From positions 1 through 64,000 of the forward strand of contig JAGIAD010000013.1 of assembly GCA_017745075.1 (NCBI GenBank): 64,000 nucleotides of DNA, given 5' to 3'. Origin of the DNA: Sphingobacteriaceae bacterium (lineage in GTDB: Bacteria; Bacteroidota; Bacteroidia; Sphingobacteriales; Sphingobacteriaceae). The translations under genes were made by a program, and so were the position numbers. Position 1 is the stretch's first letter. Every line of letters starts with the position of its first letter. Shown piece after piece: positions 7,495 through 15,828 of the stretch. A model generated the notes under the pieces. It was not told where the DNA came from. It saw nothing but the letters and a program-made list of their open reading frames with translations, and made no database searches.

Positions 7495-7540
7495 GGTGAT
7501 TTCACCTTCAAAAGGTGTAGTCATTTAATCAGTGAAATCA
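7495..7540 (+). promoter_or_regulatory. Competing hairpins in the polA leader
   Basis: TGATTTCAC (7497-7505) pairs perfectly with GTGAAATCA (7532-7540). The overlapping CACCTT (7503-7508) pairs with AAGGTG (7512-7517), and GGTGATTTCACC (7495-7506) is itself palindromic. The pairings exclude one another and end five bases before the start codon. Confidence 0.4.
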
Positions 7541-7544
7541 TAAT

Positions 7545-10349
7545 ATGAAAAAACTCTTTCTTCTAGACGGTATGGCGCTAATGTACAGGGCGCATTTTGC
7601 ATTAAGTAAAAACCCGCGTTTTACCTCAACAGGCATCAATACATCGGCAGTAATGGGCTTTACCAATACCCTGCTTGATGTGCTGAAGAAAGAAAAACCA
7701 ACACACATTGCGGTGGTTTTCGATACTGAAGCACCAACCGAAAGGCATACTACCTTTGAAGCCTATAAAGCCCAACGCCAGGCCATGCCCGAGGATCTGG
7801 CAGCTGCAATGCCTTATGTAATTAAACTCATTACCGGTTTCAATATTCCTGTGATTACTTCTGATGGTTATGAGGCCGATGATATTATTGGTACACTGGC
7901 GAAAAAAGCCGAAGCCAAGGGTTATCAGGTGTATTGTATGACGCCTGACAAGGATTTTGCGCAACTGGTTTCAGAAAATATTTTCATTTACAAACCTGCC
8001 CGTATGGGTAACGAAATGGAAATATTGGGCGTAAAAGAAGTATTGGCCAAATGGGAGATCGAAAATGTATTACAGGTGATCGATATTTTAGGTTTGTGGG
8101 GCGATGCTGTCGATAATATTCCGGGCATTCCGGGTATTGGAGAGAAAACCGCAAAAGCGCTGATCAAACAATATGGCTCCATAGAGAATATTATTGCCAA
8201 CTCACACGAATTAAAAGGCAAACAGCGCGAAAACGTAGAAAACTTTGCAGAACAGGGATTAATCTCTAAAAAACTGGCTACTATTTTATTGGATGTTCCC
8301 GTTGAACTGGATGAAGCCAGCCTGGAACTTTGCGACCCCAGCCGCGACTTATTGGAGCCTTTATTTACCGAATTAGAATTCAGAACTTTAGGGCGCAGGG
8401 TATTTGGCGATGAATTTTCGGTTACCACGGCACGTTTTCAGGAAGGTACCCAAACCGATCTGTTCGGCAATCAGCCTGGTGAGGCCATTCAATATACCGA
8501 TACGCTGGAAGATCAACCGGCAGAAAAACTTCCGGCCAAAACCATCGCAAATACCGAACACGATTATCAATTGATTGATACGGCAGAAAAACGTGCAGAT
8601 TTAATTAAACTCCTGCTCGCAGAAAAAAGGATCTCATTTGATACGGAAACCACAGGTACCGATGCCAACATGGCCGATCTGGTAGGCTTATCTTTCTCTA
8701 TAAAGCCAGGTACGGGTTATTATATCCCAGTTCCGGCAGAAAGGGAAGAAGCGCAGTTAATAGTTGATGAATTTAGGGCCGTATTGGAAAATGAGGCCAT
8801 CGAGAAAATTGGCCAGAACACCAAATACGACATCCTGGTTTTAAAATGGTATGGCGTTGAGGTAAAAGGAAAACTTTTCGATACCATGCTGGCCCACTAC
8901 CTAATTGATCCCGATACCCGCCATGGTATGGATGTGTTATCAGAAAATTACCTGGGCTATTCACCCATATCGATTACTAAACTGATCGGTGCAAAAGGCA
9001 AAAATCAAGGTACCATGCGTGATGTTCCGGTTATAGATGTGGTAGATTATGCTGCAGAAGATGCCGATGTAACTTTACAGTTGGCACACATTTTTGAACC
9101 AAAATTAAAAGAATTGAATGCCGCCAAACTGGCCGAAGAAATTGAAAATCCTTTGGTTTACGTATTGGCAGATATAGAAAAAGAAGGCGTACGTATAGAT
9201 ATTGAAACCCTAAAGGCTTATTCCAAAGAGCTCGAAACTGAAATCATCAAATTCGAACAAAGTGTGTATGATAAAGCCGGGGTTAAATTTAACCTGGCCT
9301 CGCCAAAACAGTTAGGTGAGGTGCTTTTTGACAGACTTCAGCTTGATCCAAAGGCCAAAAAAACCAAAACAGGCCAGTACCAGACGGGAGAAGACGTTTT
9401 AACAGCCCTGGCAAGCAAAAGCGATATAGTACAGGATATTTTAGATTTCCGCCAGTTACAGAAGCTTAAATCAACTTATGTTGATGCTCTGCCATTGATG
9501 GTTAACCCGAAAACGGGCAGGGTACATACCTCTTATAACCAGGCTGTGGCCGCTACAGGCAGGTTGAGCTCTAATAACCCAAATTTACAGAACATCCCGA
9601 TCCGGACTGAGCGTGGCAGGGAAGTACGTAAAGCCTTTATTGCAAGAGATGAAAACCATATCCTGTTATCAGCCGATTACTCGCAGATTGAACTACGCAT
9701 CATTGCCGAAATCAGCAAAGAAGAAAACATGCTTGAGGCTTTTAGCAAAGGGATCGATATCCATACGGCTACTGCAGCTAAGGTATATGGCGTAAGTATT
9801 GAAGAGGTAGACGGAACGCAGCGTAGAAATGCAAAAGCAGTTAACTTTGGCATTATTTACGGCCAATCGGCTTTTGGTTTATCACAGAACTTAGGCATTC
9901 CGCGTAAAGAAGCTGCCGAAATTATTGAACAATATTTCATCCAGTACCCGGGCATTAAGCGTTACATGAGCGATACCATGAACTTTGCCCGCGAAAATGG
10001 TTTTGTAGAAACCATAATGGGCAGAAGACGCTATTTAAGAGACATCAATTCGGCCAACCAAACAGTAAGGGGATTTGCTGAACGAAATGCCATTAATGCA
10101 CCTATACAAGGTTCTGCAGCGGATATGATCAAGATTGCCATGATCAATATTCACAAAGAGATGAAAGCACAGAATTTGCAATCGGCTATGACGATGCAGG
10201 TACATGATGAGTTGGTGTTTGATGTAGTACGAACTGAAAAGGAAGTGATGAAAGCCATTATCCAGGATAAAATGGCCAATGCCATTAAATTAACTGTACC
10301 TATTGTAGTAGAAATTGGTGAGGGAGATAACTGGCTGGCGGCGCATTAA
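7545..10349 (+). CDS. polA: DNA polymerase I
   Basis: Gap-filling and primer-removal polymerase used in repair and Okazaki processing. 934 residues, full length. Residues 1 to about 260 form the 5' nuclease (KKLFLLDGMALMYRAHF, GYEADDIIGTLA, GIPGIGEKTA). The proofreading domain keeps its acidic residues D366 and E368 (FDTETTGTD), so exonuclease activity is expected, unlike some family members. Polymerase motif A is at D711 (DYSQIELR), motif B at R760-K764 (RRNAKAVNFGIIYG) and motif C at H887-D888 (QVHDELVF). It is monocistronic, with an AT-rich hairpin downstream. Confidence 0.98.
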   Translation: MKKLFLLDGMALMYRAHFALSKNPRFTSTGINTSAVMGFTNTLLDVLKKEKPTHIAVVFDTEAPTERHTTFEAYKAQRQAMPEDLAAAMPYVIKLITGFNIPVITSDGYEADDIIGTLAKKAEAKGYQVYCMTPDKDFAQLVSENIFIYKPARMGNEMEILGVKEVLAKWEIENVLQVIDILGLWGDAVDNIPGIPGIGEKTAKALIKQYGSIENIIANSHELKGKQRENVENFAEQGLISKKLATILLDVPVELDEASLELCDPSRDLLEPLFTELEFRTLGRRVFGDEFSVTTARFQEGTQTDLFGNQPGEAIQYTDTLEDQPAEKLPAKTIANTEHDYQLIDTAEKRADLIKLLLAEKRISFDTETTGTDANMADLVGLSFSIKPGTGYYIPVPAEREEAQLIVDEFRAVLENEAIEKIGQNTKYDILVLKWYGVEVKGKLFDTMLAHYLIDPDTRHGMDVLSENYLGYSPISITKLIGAKGKNQGTMRDVPVIDVVDYAAEDADVTLQLAHIFEPKLKELNAAKLAEEIENPLVYVLADIEKEGVRIDIETLKAYSKELETEIIKFEQSVYDKAGVKFNLASPKQLGEVLFDRLQLDPKAKKTKTGQYQTGEDVLTALASKSDIVQDILDFRQLQKLKSTYVDALPLMVNPKTGRVHTSYNQAVAATGRLSSNNPNLQNIPIRTERGREVRKAFIARDENHILLSADYSQIELRIIAEISKEENMLEAFSKGIDIHTATAAKVYGVSIEEVDGTQRRNAKAVNFGIIYGQSAFGLSQNLGIPRKEAAEIIEQYFIQYPGIKRYMSDTMNFARENGFVETIMGRRRYLRDINSANQTVRGFAERNAINAPIQGSAADMIKIAMINIHKEMKAQNLQSAMTMQVHDELVFDVVRTEKEVMKAIIQDKMANAIKLTVPIVVEIGEGDNWLAAH

Positions 10350-10383
10350 TATAAAAGCTATGTTGTTAACTTTACCATAACTT

Positions 10384-10409
10384 AATATTTTTAATAAAAT
10401 AAAAATATT
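10384..10409 (+). terminator. AT-rich hairpin after polA
   Basis: AATATTTTT and AAAAATATT form a perfect 9-bp inverted repeat across 8 bases, 35 bases after the polA stop. It is A/T only, so a weak terminator candidate. Confidence 0.3.
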
Positions 10410-10489
10410 GGTTATCTTCATTAAAACTTCATTTCAATTAATCAATTTTATATCAACAAATAAACGAGTAAAACAAAAATCTAAAAGAC

Positions 10490-10831
10490 ATGAAAAAGTT
10501 ATTGAGTTTAATCGCAATCGCAGCATTTGGTTTAACAACAGCATTTGCTCAAACACCTGCAGCAGCAACACCAGCCAAAGCTAAAGCAGTTGTTAAAAAA
10601 GAAGTGAAAACTACAACTGCCCCTGTAAAAGCAGGTGTAAAACAAGAGGCCAAAAAAGTAGAAACTAAAACCACTACTACCGCTACTAAATTAAAAGCAG
10701 ACGGTACTCCGGATAAGCGTTTTAAAGAAAACAAAGCAAAAGCAGTAACTAAAGTGGCTGGTCCAACCAAAAAAGACGGTACAGCTGATATGCGTTATAA
10801 AGTAAATAAAGAAGCTGCTAAAAAGAACTAG
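10490..10831 (+). CDS. Secreted Ala/Lys/Thr-rich repeat protein
   Basis: 113 residues: signal peptide (about residues 1-21, ending TTAFAQ), then a very basic Lys/Ala/Thr/Val-rich low-complexity region. Two related C-terminal units follow, LKADGTPDKRFKENKA and TKKDGTADMRYKVNKEA, with pattern K-x-DGT-x-D-x-R-[FY]-K-x-N-K. It is probably periplasmic. The function is unknown; the repeat resembles small abundant Bacteroidota proteins of unknown role. It has its own terminator. Confidence 0.8.
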   Translation: MKKLLSLIAIAAFGLTTAFAQTPAAATPAKAKAVVKKEVKTTTAPVKAGVKQEAKKVETKTTTTATKLKADGTPDKRFKENKAKAVTKVAGPTKKDGTADMRYKVNKEAAKKN

Positions 10832-10850
10832 GTTCAGGTTATAATTTGAA

Positions 10851-10886
10851 AGGGTCTCTAATGAAAAATTAGAGGCCCTTTTTTAT
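10851..10886 (+). terminator. Rho-independent terminator
   Basis: AGGGTCTCTA pairs with TAGAGGCCCT (one G-T pair) across about nine bases, and TTTTTT follows. Confidence 0.85.
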
Positions 10887-10908
10887 TGGTATGTGTTCCT
10901 AAAAAGGT

Positions 10909-10994
10909 CGTCATCTCGACCGGAGCATTGCGGAGCGGAGAGATCTACCTTCTTTAGATTTCTCCATTACGTTGCACTTCGCTCGAAATGACGG
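10909..10994. repeat. MITE-like palindromic dispersed repeat, copy 1
   Basis: The ends CGTCATCTCGA and TCGAAATGACG are inverted, and internal GGAGAGATCTA pairs with TAGATTTCTCC, so the whole element can fold into a long hairpin. The same family occurs inverted at 33674-33779. It has no coding capacity. Confidence 0.8.
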
Positions 10995-11004
10995 TTCGTC
11001 GAGA

Positions 11005-11682
11005 CTATAAACTTATTGTCTCACCGATTTCTGGCAATAACAAGGTTTTATTTTCGCGTTTAAACTTATCTAATGCAGCCTGTGTATCAATTTCAATTAC
11101 CGGGAAAGTATTGTAATGCACACCGATTACATTGTCGCAATCGAAATATTTTGTTGCAATCAAAGCATCATCCACATCCATGGTGTAATTTCCGCCGATA
11201 GGTAAAATGGCATAATCCAGGTTATATATGTCGGCTAAAACTTTCATTTCGATGGTTAAACCGGTATCACCTGCAAAGTAAATCTGCTTACCATCAACTT
11301 CCAGCACAAAGCCAGCAGGATTACCACCATAACTTCCATCAGGTAAACCCGACGAATGTGTTGCAGGTACCATACGTACTGCTCCCCAATCGAAGGTAAA
11401 TTTGCCGAAATTCATTCCATGTACTTTTTCTACACCTTGTTTCGAAACCCAATCGGTAATCTCGGGCATTGCAATAACGGTTGCCTGCGTTTGTTTAGCC
11501 AATGTTACCAAATCGGCTACATGGTCGCCATGACCGTGGCTAACTAAAATATAATCAGCTTCTATCGCCTTAATATCTACATTTTTAGCTAATGGATTGT
11601 GTGATATAAACGGGTCGAATAATAATTTTTTGCCAGCAGCTTCAATCAAGAAACATGATTGGCCATAATAAGTATATTTCAT
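11005..11682 (-). CDS. UPF0173-type metal-dependent hydrolase
   Basis: Metallo-beta-lactamase fold, 225 residues, cytoplasmic. The metal motif HxHxDH is H49-G-H-G-D53-H54 in LVSHGHGDHVAD. Further ligands lie in PATHSSGLP and in GDTGLTIEMK, and the family-specific IGVHYNTFPVIE near the end is present. Members are often annotated as UPF0173 or UlaG-like hydrolases; the natural substrate is unknown. It is followed at some distance by ybaB on the same strand, with a word-repeat spacer between them. Confidence 0.92.
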   Translation of the reverse strand: MKYTYYGQSCFLIEAAGKKLLFDPFISHNPLAKNVDIKAIEADYILVSHGHGDHVADLVTLAKQTQATVIAMPEITDWVSKQGVEKVHGMNFGKFTFDWGAVRMVPATHSSGLPDGSYGGNPAGFVLEVDGKQIYFAGDTGLTIEMKVLADIYNLDYAILPIGGNYTMDVDDALIATKYFDCDNVIGVHYNTFPVIEIDTQAALDKFKRENKTLLLPEIGETISL

Positions 11683-11688
11683 AATGAT

Positions 11689-11745
11689 AGTATCAAGATT
11701 TGAATAACAAGTAGCAAGATCTGAGTATCAAGATCTGCGTATTAA
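11689..11745. repeat. AGTATCAAGATCTG word repeats
   Basis: AGTAGCAAGATCTG (11710-11723) and AGTATCAAGATCTG (11724-11737) form a tandem 14-mer pair, with a further AGTATCAAGAT at 11689. The same heptamer words recur at 29763-29805 and, on the other strand, at 55710-55751. Confidence 0.6.
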
Positions 11746-11789
11746 AACTGATTGTTGTAAGTATAAACAGTTAAATCTTCTAATGGTTT

Positions 11790-12095
11790 TTATTGGCCAA
11801 ACATACCACCTAAACCACCCAGCATATCCTGCGCGGAGGCCTGCATTTCGGCTGCACTAACCTGCTCGGCACTTGCCATTGCTTTGTTTATCGCGGTTAA
11901 CAACAGTTCTTCCAATTCTTCTTTATCAGCTCTTTTTAAAAATTCTTCATCAATGGCAACTCCGGTAACGGTTTTATTTGCCGTTGCGGTAATTTTTATT
12001 GCTCCATTTTCAACTTCGCCATATACCGATATGGTATCGAGGCGTTTTTTAATTTCTTCGGCTTTTTGTTGAGCCGCAAATAATTTGTCGAACAT
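11790..12095 (-). CDS. YbaB/EbfC family nucleoid-associated protein
   Basis: A 101-residue DNA-binding protein of the YbaB/EbfC family: N-terminal helix with AQQKAEEIKKRLDTI, a central beta strand GEVENGAIKITATANKTVTGVAI, then EEFLKRADKEELEELLLTAINKAMASAEQ, and a Gly-rich tail ending LGGLGGMFGQ. Family members bind DNA as dimers and are usually next to dnaX and recR, which are absent here. The 23-base gap after the preceding membrane-protein gene suggests co-transcription. Confidence 0.9.
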   Translation of the reverse strand: MFDKLFAAQQKAEEIKKRLDTISVYGEVENGAIKITATANKTVTGVAIDEEFLKRADKEELEELLLTAINKAMASAEQVSAAEMQASAQDMLGGLGGMFGQ

Positions 12096-12118
12096 AATCT
12101 TTTTGTTTTATAATAAAA

Positions 12119-13102
12119 CTAAATACGGCCTAAAATGGTATTGGCTTCATCAAGAAAGCGCTGAATTCTTTTAGTGCCTATAAAGCTTTTAAGGATTAAA
12201 GTAATTGTTTTGTTTTTAGCAGGCAATAAAATTTCTGTCCTAACTTCGGTACCCGAATAAATGAAATTGGTGGTTTTACGGATGATCTGAAAACGGATCA
12301 GGTCTTCAAATGGGTGTTCTTTTACCACCCTGCCAGCAAAAGTTGAGCGGATGATTTTCCTTTGGTTTTTATCAAAACGGATATTGGAGCTTGCTGCGAA
12401 AAGAAGCGCCAAGCCGATCACCGCCGGAAAATAAGTTAAAAGTATTTTTTGAAATGATCGTTCATGTGTTAAAAAGTCCGGGTTAAGCAATATAGCAACG
12501 GTTACACCGATCAAAATCAATCCAACAATTAAACTTCCTATCTTATTATCGCGCAAAAGGTAAACACCGCCCTCCTCTTTAAAAAACCGGAAATCGTAAA
12601 TGGCCTGCTTCTGGATTACAGGTGCATTGGCAAAAACAAGTTCATCAATCTTTGGCAATACCTCTTGCTGAAAAGCGATCAGATTTGCATGTGTAGCTTT
12701 GCTATATCCGGAAGAAACAAGTAAACCTCTGCCATGTCTGTTACTTTTTTTGAACAATTTATAACTAAATCCGCTTCCTAGTACTTCGTATGGTTCTACT
12801 GATGCGATATCATCAAAAGGGATTGATCCGGTTGGCAAAAACGCAATCTTTTTATATAAGACCCTGCTATTCCCATCAAAAATAACTTTCGTTTCGGCCA
12901 TTAAAATTAGCAGTAACGGAATTAACAACAGGAATCCATAATATGCACCGGTGAATTCAGCCGAATAACCCGGTACTGATCTCGATAAAAAGAAGATCAG
13001 GGCTGCAATCAGTACAAAAAAAATAATACCAACCATCCTTAAATTTCTTTTAGGATAGATGGTTAATGTACCTGGTCCGATAATCCACTTTGTTTTTGCC
13101 AT
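12119..13102 (-). CDS. Membrane protein with duplicated helix-pair plus PH-like domain
   Basis: A 327-residue protein with two hydrophobic helix pairs (about residues 24-66 and 190-235). Each is followed by a similar beta-rich soluble domain (VIFDGNSRVLYKK...IPFDDIASV and IRFDKNQRKIIRS...HPFEDLIRF), which suggests internal duplication of a two-helix plus bacterial-PH-like unit. Function unknown. I use ATG 13102, four bases after the upstream gene's stop, over an ATG at 13144 that would overlap that gene. It is probably co-transcribed with the serine hydrolase. Confidence 0.75.
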   Translation of the reverse strand: MAKTKWIIGPGTLTIYPKRNLRMVGIIFFVLIAALIFFLSRSVPGYSAEFTGAYYGFLLLIPLLLILMAETKVIFDGNSRVLYKKIAFLPTGSIPFDDIASVEPYEVLGSGFSYKLFKKSNRHGRGLLVSSGYSKATHANLIAFQQEVLPKIDELVFANAPVIQKQAIYDFRFFKEEGGVYLLRDNKIGSLIVGLILIGVTVAILLNPDFLTHERSFQKILLTYFPAVIGLALLFAASSNIRFDKNQRKIIRSTFAGRVVKEHPFEDLIRFQIIRKTTNFIYSGTEVRTEILLPAKNKTITLILKSFIGTKRIQRFLDEANTILGRI

Positions 13103-13106
13103 AAAT

Positions 13107-14336
13107 CTAATCTTCGTCTGAACCTGGCAAACTGCCGTTGCCATGGTATGCGCCTTTGCGTATAATTGGCATGTTCAAATGCTTATAAAGGTCGTCAAGG
13201 TGCATTAAACTGCCGTTTGTTAAGTTGCCTAAAAATATAACTACGATATTTTTACTTAAATCTCTCACGTAAATGTGTCGAAAACCATGCCACCATCCGG
13301 TGTGGTAAACTACTTTATCCATATTTTCGCCATCAAACATTCTCCACCCATAGCCATAGTTAAAATGCCCGTTTACAGGCTTATTGCGGCCCACGTAGGC
13401 AGAATCGAGGCTCTTTTTGGTTAATAACCGTCCATTTTTAAGGTATTTATCAAAAAGTACCAAATCGTGAACTGTGCTGTAAATACCTTTATCGCCAACC
13501 GGCCCGTCTAAGAAATTCTGTGCAACGGAGTAGCGCCAGGTGCGGTCGTGGCCAACTACATCAACCGGTATTTTTTCATATTCGGTAGTGCTGTATACAT
13601 GGGTGTGCTTTAAACCCGCAGGTTTAAAAACATGTTCCATCATGTATTGCGAATAACGTTGGCCGGTAACTTTTTCGATAATGGCACCCAGTACCATGAA
13701 ATTAGAGTTGTTGTAGTGAAAGCGATTATCGGGTTTAGTGTATGGATTAGGTTTTCTTTCGGCAATTACATTCATTACTTCCTGGTTGGTTATGCCCTTT
13801 TTCATGTTGCGCTTCTCTTTGCGCCAGATATCATCAATGAAATACACATAGTTCATCATACCACTTCGGTGCGAAAGCAGGAGCTTTACCGTAATGCCAT
13901 CATAAGGGAAATTGGGGTAGAATTTCTTAACATTATCGTTTAAAGAAAGTTTTCCTGCCTCTACCAGTTGCATAATCGCCGTACCGGTAAACGTTTTGGT
14001 AATGGAAGCAAGTTCAAATTCTGAATTAATGGTTAGGCTGTCGCGGTGCAGGTAATCGGCCCAGCCAATGGCTTTTTCGTAAAGAATTTTACCATCTTTA
14101 GCCACCAGCATGTTACCATTAAAACCAAACTTTCTATGCAGGTTATCTACAAAATCGGCAATCCATTTATCACCTTTTTGCGGGTTGTAAACGAGCAGGA
14201 GACTGTCTGCTTTATCGTCTTCTTTAGTGCGTATTTTTTTTTCTGCAGCCTTTTTCTCTTCAGATTTTTTGCCTGAGCAGGCTGTAAGTAATGTTGCGGA
14301 GAGGGCTAATGCTGAACAGATATATCTAAAATTCAT
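13107..14336 (-). CDS. Serine hydrolase lipoprotein, beta-lactamase/class C PBP fold
   Basis: 409 residues with a lipoprotein signal (LLTAC, lipid Cys20). The penicilloyl-serine fold motifs are SxxK at S111-ITK114, a YNN motif in FHYNNSNFMVLG, and HTG in YHTGWWHGFRH. Such enzymes range from D,D-peptidases to esterases; the substrate cannot be told. It is likely anchored in the inner or outer membrane, facing the periplasm. A Lys/Glu-rich linker follows the lipid Cys. It precedes the PH-like membrane protein by four bases, so the two form an operon. Confidence 0.88.
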   Translation of the reverse strand: MNFRYICSALALSATLLTACSGKKSEEKKAAEKKIRTKEDDKADSLLLVYNPQKGDKWIADFVDNLHRKFGFNGNMLVAKDGKILYEKAIGWADYLHRDSLTINSEFELASITKTFTGTAIMQLVEAGKLSLNDNVKKFYPNFPYDGITVKLLLSHRSGMMNYVYFIDDIWRKEKRNMKKGITNQEVMNVIAERKPNPYTKPDNRFHYNNSNFMVLGAIIEKVTGQRYSQYMMEHVFKPAGLKHTHVYSTTEYEKIPVDVVGHDRTWRYSVAQNFLDGPVGDKGIYSTVHDLVLFDKYLKNGRLLTKKSLDSAYVGRNKPVNGHFNYGYGWRMFDGENMDKVVYHTGWWHGFRHIYVRDLSKNIVVIFLGNLTNGSLMHLDDLYKHLNMPIIRKGAYHGNGSLPGSDED

Positions 14337-14404
14337 TTATATCAGGGATAGTGTGTTTAAAACCCGAAAATTAAAGAATTTTAGACGGTTGTAACGAAAG
14401 AGTT

Positions 14405-14956
14405 TTACACATTTTCGCAATTTTGATTGTACCAGCATTCGAATAAATGCCCTTTGCTACCATAAACGGGATCGCTATCCGGATTTTTTACTTTTGCGAT
14501 GTCTTCATCTGCTTCCGGACGTTCTTCTGCCCTGCCATATTTTATATTGTATTCGGCGCCGTTCGGATAGGCGCCTACCACCGTGAAATCATCAGTGGAG
14601 TTTAATTTTTTATGTGCTACACCTGCCGGAATGATAATTACATCTCCTTTATCTAACTCAACGCACACCCCATGTTCGCCGCCAAACTGGACATCGGCTT
14701 TGCCGCAAAATACCCCCATTACTTCGTGTGTATTGCTATGGTAATGGTGATAATCAAAAATACTGTCCACCCACGAGTTGGTATAACCATTTTGCGCAAA
14801 AACCTTTTTAATTACCTCTGCGCCATCATCGGGATGAAGTCTGAGTGCACCTTTGTAAACCATTAACGGTAAAACGGGATTGTTTGGAAAGTTTCCGTTT
14901 TCCTCAATTTTATGTGCCACTAAGTAAGCTTCCTGTATTAGTTTTTCTTTGTCCAT
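14405..14956 (-). CDS. Cupin-domain protein
   Basis: A 183-residue cytoplasmic protein with one cupin barrel. The first metal-binding motif is visible as HHYHSNTHEVMGVFCG and the second as GDVIIIPAGVAHKKLN, which together supply His/Glu/His ligands. The enzyme or binding role is unknown. The C-terminal tail is Asp/Glu-rich and ends in a Trp/Cys-containing segment (HLFECWYNQNCENV). It is probably monocistronic. Confidence 0.85.
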   Translation of the reverse strand: MDKEKLIQEAYLVAHKIEENGNFPNNPVLPLMVYKGALRLHPDDGAEVIKKVFAQNGYTNSWVDSIFDYHHYHSNTHEVMGVFCGKADVQFGGEHGVCVELDKGDVIIIPAGVAHKKLNSTDDFTVVGAYPNGAEYNIKYGRAEERPEADEDIAKVKNPDSDPVYGSKGHLFECWYNQNCENV

Positions 14957-15025
14957 GGTTTGGGAGTTTTATTTAATTAACAATACAAGCGCCAAAGGGT
15001 TTAAAATTTTGTTTGATAGTCCTCG

Positions 15026-15057
15026 TTTGTAGCCAGGGTTATCATGAACTATATTTG
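15026..15057 (+). promoter_or_regulatory. Strong Bacteroidota-type promoter
   Basis: TTTG (15026-15029), exactly 20 bases, then TATATTTG (15050-15057) matches the TTTG-N20-TAnnTTTG consensus. Transcription would begin near 15064, about 250 bases before the next gene, in a hairpin-rich stretch. Confidence 0.5.
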
Positions 15058-15063
15058 TAATGC

Positions 15064-15165
15064 TGGGAGTCTTTTATTAGCGATATAATCGCTATTCTCG
15101 TTCATCCCCGTTATAAACGGGGACGATGCAAGGGCATATAGTCTATTTTTTCTCCCGCTGATTTA
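15064..15165 (+). ncRNA. Candidate structured RNA or REP-like element
   Basis: Downstream of the promoter lie AGCGAT/ATCGCT and CCCCGTT/AACGGGG hairpins, each with the loop ATA. They are enclosed by GGGAG (near 15064) and CTCCC (near 15161), which could close the whole structure. It may be a small RNA, a long leader of the GxxExxY gene, or a palindromic repeat of the kind associated with REP transposases; the sequence alone does not decide. Confidence 0.35.
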
Positions 15166-15314
15166 AGATGATAAGCGCAGACTGTTGTTTCTTATCTGCT
15201 ACTGAATTTTGGAGCATAAAGCTCACGTTTCTTAAAAGCATATTATTATTTTTCAGCATTAAATACTATATTTATCTATCGTCCTGATTAAAAAGTGTTT
15301 AAACTATTTTTAAG

Positions 15315-15692
15315 TATGGATGAGAATGACATATCCTATCAAATAAGAGGAGCAATATTTACAGTCTACAATGCATTAGGGCCAGGATTATTAGAATCTG
15401 CATACGAAACAGTGCTCACTTATATTTTAACAGAAAAGGCCTAGATGTTAAACGACAGGTTCCTTTACCAATTATTTTTGATGATATTGTGCTTGACTCT
15501 GCCTATCGGATAGATCTGTTAATAAATGATTTGGTAATAATTGAATTAAAGTCGGTAGAGACAGTTACTGCTCTTCATCATAAACAAGTGTTAACCTACC
15601 TGAAGCTTTCCGGGTTAAGACTTGGATTGCTGGTCAATTTTAATTCTTCAAATATTTCAGACTCCATCTGGAGGAAAGTAAATGGCCTGTGA
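15315..15692 (+). CDS. GxxExxY protein
   Basis: A 125-residue protein read without interruption from the ATG at 15315 (MDENDISYQIRGAIF). It has the family signature GPGLLESAYE (GxxExxY), then RQVPLPIIFDD, the IDLLINDLVIIELKSVE nuclease-like strand, and the HHKQVLTYLKLSGLRLGLLVNFN end. The IELK and preceding Asp resemble a PD-(D/E)xK core, but the biological role of the family is not established. A second, divergent copy lies at 35425-35835. A long AT-rich leader precedes it. Confidence 0.88.
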
Positions 15693-15779
15693 TATTAGGT
15701 AAGGTTGAGGGTAGAAAAAAATGATGAAGTATTTATCTGCGACCTCTGTGTTATCTGCGGGCCAAATAATTAATAAGGT

Positions 15780-15825
15780 AACGTTCCCGCCAAAAACAAA
15801 ATTCTTTATTGTCAGAGGGAACGTT
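15780..15825 (-). terminator. Possible terminator hairpin after the DUF885 gene
   Basis: AACGTTCCC (15780-15788) and GGGAACGTT (15817-15825) pair perfectly over 9 bp, but the loop is 28 bases and no strong T-run follows on the minus strand. Confidence 0.3.
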
Positions 15826-15828
15826 TAA

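Larger units (their letters stand above)
14957..15314. other. 358-base intergenic region
   Basis: It holds the promoter at 15026-15057 and the hairpin element at 15064-15165. The rest (about 15170-15314) is AT-rich with no further feature I can support. Confidence 0.6.

Noticed and set aside
10549..10770. Open frame antisense to the Lys/Ala-rich gene
   Set aside because: Mirror of low-complexity coding sequence; the sense frame has a signal peptide, an upstream AT-rich region and a terminator.
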